Source: Burkholderiales bacterium
GTDB lineage: Bacteria > Pseudomonadota > Gammaproteobacteria > Burkholderiales > Burkholderiaceae_E
Assembly: GCA_029977705.1 (NCBI GenBank)
Contig: JAPOKJ010000003.1
Span: 100,593-164,592, forward strand
Length of the DNA: 64,000 bases
Direction: 5' to 3'
This document shows, piece after piece, positions 53,006 through 60,969 of the stretch. The position numbers and the translations under genes were made by a program. Position 1 is the stretch's first letter. Each line of letters starts with the position of its first letter. The notes beneath the pieces are model-generated. The model worked only from the letters and a program-made list of their open reading frames with translations, had not been told where the DNA came from and did not search any database.

Positions 53006-54079
53006 TCAATCCGGTTTGATGTTTGCGTCCTTGACCAGTTTAGCCCACTTGGGCAGTTCCCTGGCCACCACGTTCGCGAGCACCGAGGGCGCACCGCCCA
53101 CAGCTTCGGCTCCCTGCTGCAACAGCTTTTCGCGGATGTCAGGCATTGCCAGCACATCATTGAGCGCCTTGTTCCACTTGCGAACGATGGGCGCGCCGAC
53201 GCCGGCCGGCATGAAGATCGCGAACCACGAGTCCACCTCGAAATCGGCGAAGCCCTGTTCCGCTACCGTCCTGATCTCGGGGAAGGCCGCTGCCCGCTTG
53301 AGCGTGGAGACGGCAATGCCCTTGAGCTTGCCGTTCTTGATGTGCTGGGCGGCCGCAGGAATCGACATCCAGCCATTGGTGATCTGGTTGCCCAGCATGT
53401 CGGTCACCGCCGGCCCGGCCCCCCGGTAAGGCACATGCGTCAACGCAATGCCGGAGCGCAGGGCAAGCAACTCGCCCGCCAGGTGACTGGGCGAGCCATT
53501 GCCCACCGACGCATAGCTCACTGGGTTGGCCCTGGCATGGGAAAGGTACTCGGTCAGGTCCTTGTACGGGGCAGTAGGGTGCGCCGCCAGGATCTGCGGC
53601 AGCGAGGCCACCATCCCCACCGGCTCGAAATCGGCCGCCGTATCGAAAGCCATGCGCGGATAGATCGCCGGATTGATGGTGTGCGAGCTGAGCGTGAACA
53701 GCACCGTGTAGCCATCGGCCGGTGCCTTGGCCACCACCGCCGTACCCACCGAGCCGCCGGCACCGCCGCGGTTCTCGATGACCACCGGCTGGCCCAGCAT
53801 CTCGGCCATCTTCTGGTAGACGATGCGCGCGATAACGTCGGTACCTCCCCCGGGCGGATAGGGGACGATCATGCGGATCGGCCGGTTGGGGTAGTCGCCC
53901 GCGCCCTGTGCGTGGACGGACGTGGCCCGCCCCAGCAGCCCTCCCAGACCAAGACCGGCCAGGGCACCGGACCATCGTCTGCGGGCATGCTGCACTGACG
54001 CCCCACAAGGCGTTTGCGGCGCGTCGGCTTGCTGCTCTGAAGGGCTGGGCGCAGCGGAATCCCTGGGGCGCTTATCCAT
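53006..54079 (-). CDS. Bug-family (TctC-like) periplasmic solute receptor
   Basis: A 357-residue receptor with an unusually long N-terminal region before the hydrophobic signal (ALAGLGLGGLLGRATSVHAQG, about residues 37-58). YPNRPIRMIVPYPPGGGTDVIAR starts the mature domain, and VIENRGGAGGSVGTAVVAKAPADGYT is conserved. The start at 54079 has AAGGAGA six bases upstream, supporting the long N-terminus. It is the first gene of an operon with the acylating aldehyde dehydrogenase and thioesterase, so its ligand may be the precursor of that aldehyde. Divergent from the Mla-type operon. Confidence 0.9.
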   Translation of the reverse strand: MDKRPRDSAAPSPSEQQADAPQTPCGASVQHARRRWSGALAGLGLGGLLGRATSVHAQGAGDYPNRPIRMIVPYPPGGGTDVIARIVYQKMAEMLGQPVVIENRGGAGGSVGTAVVAKAPADGYTVLFTLSSHTINPAIYPRMAFDTAADFEPVGMVASLPQILAAHPTAPYKDLTEYLSHARANPVSYASVGNGSPSHLAGELLALRSGIALTHVPYRGAGPAVTDMLGNQITNGWMSIPAAAQHIKNGKLKGIAVSTLKRAAAFPEIRTVAEQGFADFEVDSWFAIFMPAGVGAPIVRKWNKALNDVLAMPDIREKLLQQGAEAVGGAPSVLANVVARELPKWAKLVKDANIKPD

Positions 54080-54270
54080 GCGATCTCCTTGAGAAGGTGG
54101 GCAGGCACAGGGGGCAAGGATCGCCTGCAGCCTGAAAGATAGTCCAGAACCGGCCCGCAATGTGGGGGACAGGGGTTTTGTGGAATCGTCCGGAGCCGCG
54201 CTTGCTCGGTTAGAATGGACCGGGACGCCCACCGGTGTCCCCGCGCGCCACGACGCGCTTGCCTTCACCC

Positions 54271-55404
54271 ATGACAGAAGCCCGCACCGACGATCGCATC
54301 AGCCTGGACACCAGCGGCAGCACCCCCGTCCTTTGCCTGCGCGGCAACTGGCGCCAGGCTGACGGCATCCCCGACGCACGCACCCTGATCGGGAGACTGC
54401 CCAGCGAATTGCGGCACCTTGAAATCGATGGCCGGCAGGTGCTGGCCTGGGACACCACCCTGGCGGCCTTCCTGCGCTACCTCGAAAAGGCCCTGGCCGA
54501 GCGCAGCGTACAGATGTCTCTCGGCCCCATGCCCAAGGGCCTGGCCCGCCTGATGAGTCTGGTGCGCAACAGCAAGGCCCCCGCGCCAGGCGCGCCGCGC
54601 CGGCGGCCCCTGATCGAGCGCCTGGGCGGCTTTGTGCTTCACCAGGCGGACCGCTGCGCCGCCTGGGCACGCCTGGCCGGCATGAGCTTTGCCGCCCTGG
54701 TGCGACTGCTCACCCGGCGCCAGCGCGTCCCCATCACCGATGTGCTCGACCAGATCATCGAGTGCGGACCGCGCGCGCTGGGCATCGTCACCCTGCTTTC
54801 ATTCCTGATCGGCGGCATCCTGGCCTTCGTCGGCGTGGTGCAGTTGCGCATCTTCGGCGCTGAAATCTACATGGCCGACCTGGTCGGCATGGGCATGCTC
54901 CTGGAGATGGGCGCCTTGATGACCGGCATCATCATGGCGGGTCGGGCGGGCGCGTCCTTCGCAGCGGCCATCGGCACGATGCAGACCAACGAAGAGGTCG
55001 ATGCGCTGCAGACGCTGGGATTCGATCCGGTTGAGTTCCTGGTCATGCCGCGCATGCTGGCCCTGACCCTGATGGCGCCCCTGCTGACCCTGTATGCCGA
55101 CCTGATGGGCATTCTGGGCGGGGCTGCCGTGGCTTGGACGATGCTCGATCTTTCGCCCCCCACCTTCTTCACCGAAATGGCGACCGCGGTCCATGTGTCC
55201 GATGCCATGAAGGGCCTGATCAAGGCCACCGCCTTCGGCCTGGTGGTCTCCTTCGCGGGCTGTCTGCGCGGCATCGAGTGCGGCCGCAGTGCCCAGGCCG
55301 TGGGCCGTGCCACCACCTCGGCGGTAGTCACCTCCATCGTCCTGATCGTGCTGGCCGATGCCTTCCTGACCGTGCTCTACTTCGTCTACGACGGGATGAT
55401 CTGA
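54271..55404 (+). CDS. MlaE/YrbE-type ABC permease with N-terminal STAS-like domain
   Basis: 377 residues. The first ~100 residues form a STAS-like domain (LEIDGRQVLAWDTTLAAFLRYLEKALAER), a function supplied by separate MlaB in E. coli. The permease part (about 120-377) shows VLDQIIECGPRALGIVTLLSFLIGGILAFVG and MAGRAGASFAAAIGTMQTNEEVDALQTLGFDPVEFLVMPR, the MlaE core. It acts in the inner membrane in phospholipid or hydrophobic compound transport. The start is ATG 54271 and it is followed at 2 bp by the ATPase gene. Confidence 0.92.
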   Translation: MTEARTDDRISLDTSGSTPVLCLRGNWRQADGIPDARTLIGRLPSELRHLEIDGRQVLAWDTTLAAFLRYLEKALAERSVQMSLGPMPKGLARLMSLVRNSKAPAPGAPRRRPLIERLGGFVLHQADRCAAWARLAGMSFAALVRLLTRRQRVPITDVLDQIIECGPRALGIVTLLSFLIGGILAFVGVVQLRIFGAEIYMADLVGMGMLLEMGALMTGIIMAGRAGASFAAAIGTMQTNEEVDALQTLGFDPVEFLVMPRMLALTLMAPLLTLYADLMGILGGAAVAWTMLDLSPPTFFTEMATAVHVSDAMKGLIKATAFGLVVSFAGCLRGIECGRSAQAVGRATTSAVVTSIVLIVLADAFLTVLYFVYDGMI

Positions 55405-55406
55405 GC

Positions 55407-56312
55407 ATGAACCCGCACGACCCCGCCTCGCAGCCTGCGCCGCCGACACCCTCTACCCAGGCACAGCCCACCAGGTCCGTCCCGGCAGAGGCCCAGCCTC
55501 AGGTGCGCGTCAGCCACCTCACCATGGCCTATGGCGACCGCGTCATCCAGCACGACCTGGATTTCGACATCCGGCGCGGCTCGCGCTTCATCATCATGGG
55601 CGACTCGGGCTGCGGCAAGAGCACTCTGCTCAAGCACATCATCGGACTCAAGCGCCCGGCGCAGGGCCAGGTCTGGTTCGAAGGCCAGGATGTCTGGGCC
55701 CTGTCCGATGACCAGCGCTCCGGCCTGTGCCGCCAGTTCGGGGTGCTCTACCAGAGCGGGGCCCTGTGGAGCTCGATGACACTGGCGCAGAACATCGCCC
55801 TGCCCATCTCGCAATACACCGGCCTGTCCGAGCGCGAGACCAACGAGCTGGTCTCGCTCAAGCTGGCTCTGGTGGGACTCGACGGTTTCGGTGACTACTA
55901 CCCCTCCGAGCTGAGCGGCGGCATGAGAAAGCGGGCCGGCCTGGCACGCGCCATGGCACTCGATCCCAAGGTCCTGTTCCTCGACGAGCCCTCGGCGGGC
56001 CTGGATCCGCTGTCCTCGCGACTGCTCGATGAACTCATCCTCGAGCTCAATGAAAGCCTGGGTGTCACCTTTGTCATCGTCACCCACGAACTGGCCAGCA
56101 TCTTTGCGATCGGCACGGATGCCATTTTCCTGGACTCCGACACCCGCACCATGCTCGAGAATGGCCCGCCGCGCTGGATGGCCGAGCATGCGCGCAGTGA
56201 TAAAGTACGCAGGTTCCTGAGCCGCAGCGATTCGAGCAGCGACGCCCCTGCCGCCAACGCCGCTGCGCCGATGGCCTCCCCAACGCCCGAATCCTCCCAA
56301 GCCAAGGCATGA
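55407..56312 (+). CDS. ABC transporter ATPase, MlaF type
   Basis: A 301-residue ATPase. Walker A is GDSGCGKST (about residue 68), the signature LSGGMRKR, Walker B VLFLDEPSAGLDP, and the switch His is in IVTHEL. An N-terminal Pro/Gln-rich stretch (~30 residues) and a Ser/Ala-rich tail flank the domain. It powers the permease encoded just upstream. The stop overlaps the next start (ATGA at 56309-56312). Confidence 0.94.
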   Translation: MNPHDPASQPAPPTPSTQAQPTRSVPAEAQPQVRVSHLTMAYGDRVIQHDLDFDIRRGSRFIIMGDSGCGKSTLLKHIIGLKRPAQGQVWFEGQDVWALSDDQRSGLCRQFGVLYQSGALWSSMTLAQNIALPISQYTGLSERETNELVSLKLALVGLDGFGDYYPSELSGGMRKRAGLARAMALDPKVLFLDEPSAGLDPLSSRLLDELILELNESLGVTFVIVTHELASIFAIGTDAIFLDSDTRTMLENGPPRWMAEHARSDKVRRFLSRSDSSSDAPAANAAAPMASPTPESSQAKA

Positions 56313-57436
56313 AGAGCAACCGCTACACCCTCATCGGCGCCTTTCTCATCGGGGCACTGATCATCGTCGCGATCGCCTCGGCGCTGTTTTTCGGCGGCTC
56401 CCTGGGCAAGACCAAGTCGCGCGCGCTGATGGTCTTTCGCGGCAACGTCACCGGCCTCGAGGTGGGCACACCGGTGCAGTTTCGCGGCATGAAGATCGGC
56501 GAAGTCAAACGGGTACGCACCATCTACAACCCCACCGACCGGCAGGTGCTGTTTCCGGTCTACGCCGAGTTCACCGGCACCATCGAAGTGCCGGGCTATG
56601 AAAAGAGCTCCGACGCCCCTGGGGTCCGGGATGCCTGGCTCTCCGGCATGGTGCAGCGGGGCCTGCGCGCCTCCCTGCAGACCAAGAGCTTTGTCACGGG
56701 TCAGCAGATGATCATGCTCGACTTCGAGGAAAACAAGGAACCGGTCTTTGCCCGGATCGAGCCTGACCTGCTCGAGATCCCGACCACCCTGTCACCGAGC
56801 GAGAGCATCGTCGAGACCTTCAAGGAATTGCCGGTGCGCGAGATCGTGGTCGAAAGCCGTCAGGTCATTGGCAACATCAACCGGCTGATGGTCGATGCCC
56901 AGGGCAACCCCGGGCCCCTGCCGCAACTGCTCAAGCAGCTCAATACCCTGACCCAGTCGGTCAACACGCGGGTCCCCCTGCTGAGCAACGAACTGGTCGC
57001 CACCACCAAGGAAACCCGTGAGACCCTGGCAGGTGCCCGCGAGGCCCTCGCGCAGTTTGCCCAGGCCAGCAGCAAGATCAGCACCCGCGTCGATGGCGTG
57101 GGCACCGCCTTCGAGGGCGGCGCCCGCGACTTCAACCAGCTGACCCAGCGCGTCCAGCAGAGCCTGGCCGTTTTCGACCGCGCGCTGACCAAGGTCGAAG
57201 GGTCACTGGCGCGCATGGACCAGAGCCTGAGCACGCTGGACAAGGGCGTCGGGAGCGCCGAACGCACCCTGGGCCAGATCCAGTTCGCGCTGTCGGACGA
57301 TGCCGCCATCGGCCAGGGTCTGGCACGCAGCCTCGAGGAAGTCTCCGCCACGGCCAAGGCCTTGCGCCAAAGCGTCGAGGCCATCAACCGCAAGCCCAGC
57401 TCGCTGCTGTTCGGGAACAAGGATGAAAGCAAGTAA
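56309..57436 (+). CDS. MCE-domain protein, MlaD type
   Basis: A 375-residue periplasmic substrate-binding protein. It has one N-terminal membrane helix (LIGAFLIGALIIVAIASALFFGG) and a single MCE domain (about 36-130; VFRGNVTGLEVGTPVQFRGMKIGEVKRVRTIYNP). A long helical C-terminal region (about 200-365) is rich in heptad-like repeats. It would form a ring with a hydrophobic tunnel between permease and outer membrane. It is longer than E. coli MlaD (183) and resembles PqiB/YebT-type or Burkholderiales versions. It is coupled on both sides by overlapping codons. Confidence 0.92.
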   Translation: MKSNRYTLIGAFLIGALIIVAIASALFFGGSLGKTKSRALMVFRGNVTGLEVGTPVQFRGMKIGEVKRVRTIYNPTDRQVLFPVYAEFTGTIEVPGYEKSSDAPGVRDAWLSGMVQRGLRASLQTKSFVTGQQMIMLDFEENKEPVFARIEPDLLEIPTTLSPSESIVETFKELPVREIVVESRQVIGNINRLMVDAQGNPGPLPQLLKQLNTLTQSVNTRVPLLSNELVATTKETRETLAGAREALAQFAQASSKISTRVDGVGTAFEGGARDFNQLTQRVQQSLAVFDRALTKVEGSLARMDQSLSTLDKGVGSAERTLGQIQFALSDDAAIGQGLARSLEEVSATAKALRQSVEAINRKPSSLLFGNKDESK

Positions 57437-58058
57437 GACCCTGCCCCTGCTGGCCGCCCTGCTCGTCAGCGCATGCACGGTATTCCCCGACTCGCCCCCT
57501 GCACGCCTGTACAGCGTCGATCTGGGCGCATCGCGCGGTGTCCAGTCCTGCAGCGGCCTGCGCTTTGCCCTGCGTGAGATACGTCTGCCGGGCTACCTGG
57601 ACCGCCATGAAGTCCTGTTGGGCCTCAATGGCAGCCTGGTGGAAGTCAGTGCCCAGCATTTGTGGGCCTCGCCCCTGAGCCGCGAACTGACACGGCTGCT
57701 CGCCCAGGGCGTTCAGGACCGCCTCAAGGGGGCCAGCCTGATGCCCTATCCGGTGCGCCAGGCCGAGCGGCCGGACTGGATCCTGATCCCGGAAATCACC
57801 CGCATCAGTCATGGCGAAAAAGCCTACAGCCTGAGCCTGCAGCTCAATGTCCTGCGCCTGGATGACAACGGCATGGCGGCCAAGGGCAGCCGCAGCGCCG
57901 AACCCCTGAGCGCCCAGGTCCAGCTGCCCCTGGGCGGCGAGAACCCGGACAACGCTACCCGTGCCGCGCGCAGTGCGCGACTGCTTGGCGAGGCGACCGG
58001 CGCGGCCCTGGATCAGTTGACGCCCCGCCTGGCCCGCCAGTTGTGCCCGCCGGCATAA
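57423..58058 (+). CDS. ABC-type transport auxiliary lipoprotein (PqiC/YmbA-like)
   Basis: A 211-residue lipoprotein with lipobox VSAC (Cys18). The domain pattern (PARLYSVDLGA, LPGYLDRHEVLL, WASPLSRELTRLLAQGVQDRL) matches the PqiC family, the outer-membrane partner of MCE transporters. The ATG at 57423 lies 14 bases inside the end of the MCE gene. It is the last gene of the operon. Its stop codon is inside a 33-bp tandem duplication. Confidence 0.88.
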   Translation: MKASKTLPLLAALLVSACTVFPDSPPARLYSVDLGASRGVQSCSGLRFALREIRLPGYLDRHEVLLGLNGSLVEVSAQHLWASPLSRELTRLLAQGVQDRLKGASLMPYPVRQAERPDWILIPEITRISHGEKAYSLSLQLNVLRLDDNGMAAKGSRSAEPLSAQVQLPLGGENPDNATRAARSARLLGEATGAALDQLTPRLARQLCPPA

Positions 58059-58110
58059 GCGGCCTGTGCGGCGGGGTGCCCGCCGGCATAAGCGGCCTGT
58101 GCGGCGGGGT
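58045..58110. repeat. 33-bp perfect tandem duplication across a stop codon
   Basis: Units at 58045-58077 and 58078-58110 are identical and include the TAA that ends the lipoprotein gene, plus the first bases of its 3' region. A third partial unit (GCC) follows. The duplication leaves the protein unchanged, since the first copy supplies the stop. Confidence 0.9.
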
Positions 58111-58124
58111 GCCTGCGTGACCGC

Positions 58125-58382
58125 TCAGCGGGCGAGCTTGGCGCCGACGAACTGTTCCAGACTGCCGACCGACTCGAAAATGTCTGCGCTTATCTCTGAA
58201 TCGTCGACTAATACGCCGAAATCCTCTTCAATCCGGGTGAGAATCGCCAGAAGCGCCATGGAGTCCAACTCGGCGAGAGAGCCCAGCAAGGGCGTGTCCG
58301 GTTTCCAGGAGGCCGGCATGGCACGCTCCCCAATGGCACTGGCCACGATGGCGCGCAGGAAATCCTTGTGAGTCTGCTCCAT
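58125..58382 (-). CDS. Acyl carrier protein, exosortase-A-locus type
   Basis: An 85-residue ACP. The phosphopantetheine attachment Ser41 is in the motif L-D-S-M, the usual D-S-[LM] block of ACPs. Helix 3 residues IFESVGSLEQFVGAKL close the fold. ATG 58382 is preferred over an in-frame TTG one codon earlier. It is divergent from a GNAT/CelD-like gene and near an acyl-CoA ligase and a PLP decarboxylase. Such ACP/ligase pairs occur at exosortase-A loci, where they may load an acyl or amino-acyl group for exopolysaccharide modification. Confidence 0.85.
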   Translation of the reverse strand: MEQTHKDFLRAIVASAIGERAMPASWKPDTPLLGSLAELDSMALLAILTRIEEDFGVLVDDSEISADIFESVGSLEQFVGAKLAR

Positions 58383-58444
58383 CAATCGGTCCTGCCTGCG
58401 TTCTTTTCTGCCAAGATGTTCAATCGGTGTTCCTGCTCAAGTCC

Positions 58445-59467
58445 ATGTCGAGCCCGTCGCCCCGCTGCCTGTATCCCCTGAAGGATCTGGACCCGGCGCA
58501 CTCGCCGTTCCCGGAACCGCAGGCGGCGCTGTTTTGCTCGCGGCAGTGGTTCGAGCTGCTCGCCCGTACCGCCGTGCAAGGCGAGGCCCTGCTGCTGGAC
58601 AATGCCCGTTCGGGGGCACATTTCAGTGCCCTGGCGGTCCATCGCAGGCCGGAGCGTCGCCTCGGATTATCGTTCAGCAGCATCGAGGCGCTGAGCAACT
58701 ACTACTCAATGTACTACAAGGTCATTGGATCGACGCGCACCGAAGACCTTCAGGCACTGGCCGGATCGATCGCCAGCCTGCCCTTCCCGGTCCTTCGGCT
58801 GGGCCCCTTTGCGGGCGAGGACGGGACCTGCAATGCCCTGGCCGAGGCCCTGCGAACGAATGGGTTCTCGGTTCAGGTCAGCGAGGCCTTCGGCAACTGG
58901 ATCGAACCGACACAGGGCCGCGCCTTCGAGACCTATTTCGCCGCCCGCCCCTCGGCGCTTCGCAACACCCATGAGCGCAAGCGGCGCGCGCTCGAGAAAC
59001 AGCACCGCTGGCAGTTCCGGCTGCTGGAGCACGACGATGCGGCACTCGAGAAGGGCATCGCCGACTATCTCGCCATCTATGGCAGCAGTTGGAAGCCACC
59101 CGAACAAAACCCCGGCTTCATGCCGGCACTGATCCGGCTGGCCGCCCGACAGGGCCAGTTGCGTCTGGGCCTCGTCGATATCGACGGCCAAGCGGCGGCG
59201 GCCCAGGTCTGGCTTCGTGATGGAGACACCAGTCTGATCTACAAGCTGGCCCACCACCCGCGCCTTGACGCCTTCTCGGTCGGCCTGCTGCTCACCACCG
59301 AGATGATGCGGCATGCCTTCGATGTCGATCGCGTCGCACTCATCGACTTTGGCTCGGGCGATGACCCCTACAAAAAAGACTGGATGAGTCAGCGCCGCAG
59401 CCGCGAGACCCTGACAGCCTACAACAGGCGCACCATGCTGGGCCTGCTGGCGAGCCTGAAAGCATGA
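58445..59467 (+). CDS. FemAB/CelD-type GNAT-fold acetyltransferase
   Basis: About 340 residues of the double-GNAT type found at polysaccharide loci (BioF2/CelD-like). CSRQWFELLARTAVQGEALLL opens the first half; the second half has RNTHERKRRALEKQH and the signature YGSSWKPPEQNPGF with GLVDIDGQAAAAQVWLRDGDTSLIYKLAHH. It probably transfers an acyl or aminoacyl group to an exopolysaccharide precursor. The start is ATG 58445; GTG 58427 is an alternative. The stop overlaps the ligase start (ATGA). Confidence 0.8.
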   Translation: MSSPSPRCLYPLKDLDPAHSPFPEPQAALFCSRQWFELLARTAVQGEALLLDNARSGAHFSALAVHRRPERRLGLSFSSIEALSNYYSMYYKVIGSTRTEDLQALAGSIASLPFPVLRLGPFAGEDGTCNALAEALRTNGFSVQVSEAFGNWIEPTQGRAFETYFAARPSALRNTHERKRRALEKQHRWQFRLLEHDDAALEKGIADYLAIYGSSWKPPEQNPGFMPALIRLAARQGQLRLGLVDIDGQAAAAQVWLRDGDTSLIYKLAHHPRLDAFSVGLLLTTEMMRHAFDVDRVALIDFGSGDDPYKKDWMSQRRSRETLTAYNRRTMLGLLASLKA

Positions 59468-60969
59468 GCAGGCCCGCCGTCCTTGCCGATGAACTGCTGA
59501 GCGCCGCTGCCCGGCAGCATGGGGCACGCACGGCCCTGATCGACCGCCACGGGCAGGCAACGTTCACCGAACTCGATCGCGAGGTCGATCGGCTGCTCCT
59601 GCCATTGCGCGCCGCCGGCATCGCCCCGGGCCAGCGCGCAGCCCTGCGCGCCGACAAGGACATCGCGACCGTCGCAGCCTTCCTGGCCCTCTGGCGCCTG
59701 GGCGCCATCGTGGTTCCCCTCAACCCTGGTCTCAAGCCTGAACAGGTCGCCCATATCCTGCGCGACTGCCAGGCCCGACAGTTGCCCCCGGCCTCACAGT
59801 GGGCCTCTGGCCAGAGCCCGCTGCAGGCAGCGCCCGGAGCCACGTCCGTTGCGATGGAGCCCGCTGATCGCCACGATATGCAGCCGGCCGTCATCCTCTA
59901 CACCTCCGGCAGCACCGGACTTCCCAAGGGCGTGGTGCTGTCGCATCACAACCTGATCGCAGGGGCACGCAGCGTCACCTCCTACCTGGGCCAGAACGAG
60001 AATGACCGCATCCTGGCGGCCCTGCCGCTGTCCTTTGACGCCGGCCTGTCCCAGATCACCACGGGCCTGATCAGTGGCGCCACCGTGATCCTGCACCACT
60101 ACCTGCTCCCCCAGGACTGCCTCAGGCTCATGGCGCTGCATCGCGTTACCGGCCTGACCGGCGTGCCTCCGCTGTGGATCCAGCTGTCACGCCTTGACTG
60201 GCCGCAGGAGGCAGCCGCAAGCCTTCGTTACTTCGCCAACACCGGGGGCCGCATGCCCCTGCCGGTGCTGCAGGCCTTGCGCGGCAAGAGCCCGCAAGCC
60301 CTGCCCTTCCTGATGTACGGGCTGACCGAGGCCTTCCGCTCCACCTATCTCGATCCGGCGCAGGTCGGCCTGCGTCCCGAGTCCATCGGCAAGGCCATCC
60401 CAGAGGCCCAGGTCCTGGTCCTGCGTCCCGATGGCAGCATCTGTGACGATGAGGAGCCGGGCGAACTGGTACATGTCGGACCGACCGTCACCCTGGGTTA
60501 CTGGAACGATCCGGAGCGCACAGCGCAGCGCTTCCGGCCCTTGCCCCGACCACTGCCCGGCCTGCCCTGGCCCGCGCTCGCCGTGTGGTCTGGTGATACC
60601 GTCCGCAGAGATCGCGAGGGCTTTCTTTACTTCGTCGGTCGACGCGACGAGATGATCAAGACCTCGGGATACCGGGTCAGCCCCACCGAAATAGAAGAGG
60701 CGGCCTACCGAAGTGGCCTGCTTACCGAGTGTGTCGCCTACGGCATCGAGGACTTCGAACTTGGCCAGGCCATCGCACTGATCGGGCATGCCCCCGAGGG
60801 CCCATCCCGGCCTGCAATGATCGAGAGCCTGAAGGCCCATCTGAAATCCGAACTGCCGCCCTACATGCAGCCACGCACCATCCAGCTGAGCCCCACGGCC
60901 TTGCCTCGCAACGACAATGGGAAGCTGGACCGACCGCGTATCATCGCCCAAGCCCGGAGCCATCCATGA
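59464..60969 (+). CDS. Acyl-CoA ligase (AMP-forming), exosortase A system-associated
   Basis: A 501-residue adenylate-forming enzyme. LYTSGSTGLPKGV is the phosphate-binding loop, YGLTEAFRS the adenine motif, and GDTVRRDREGFLYFVGRRDEMIKTSGYRVSPTEIEE the hinge region. A C-terminal Lys lies in NDNGKLDRPRI. It activates an acid with ATP and presumably loads CoA or the divergent ACP. The family is a marker of exosortase-A clusters. It is coupled by overlapping ATGA on both sides, to the acetyltransferase and the PLP decarboxylase. Confidence 0.9.
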   Translation: MSRPAVLADELLSAAARQHGARTALIDRHGQATFTELDREVDRLLLPLRAAGIAPGQRAALRADKDIATVAAFLALWRLGAIVVPLNPGLKPEQVAHILRDCQARQLPPASQWASGQSPLQAAPGATSVAMEPADRHDMQPAVILYTSGSTGLPKGVVLSHHNLIAGARSVTSYLGQNENDRILAALPLSFDAGLSQITTGLISGATVILHHYLLPQDCLRLMALHRVTGLTGVPPLWIQLSRLDWPQEAAASLRYFANTGGRMPLPVLQALRGKSPQALPFLMYGLTEAFRSTYLDPAQVGLRPESIGKAIPEAQVLVLRPDGSICDDEEPGELVHVGPTVTLGYWNDPERTAQRFRPLPRPLPGLPWPALAVWSGDTVRRDREGFLYFVGRRDEMIKTSGYRVSPTEIEEAAYRSGLLTECVAYGIEDFELGQAIALIGHAPEGPSRPAMIESLKAHLKSELPPYMQPRTIQLSPTALPRNDNGKLDRPRIIAQARSHP

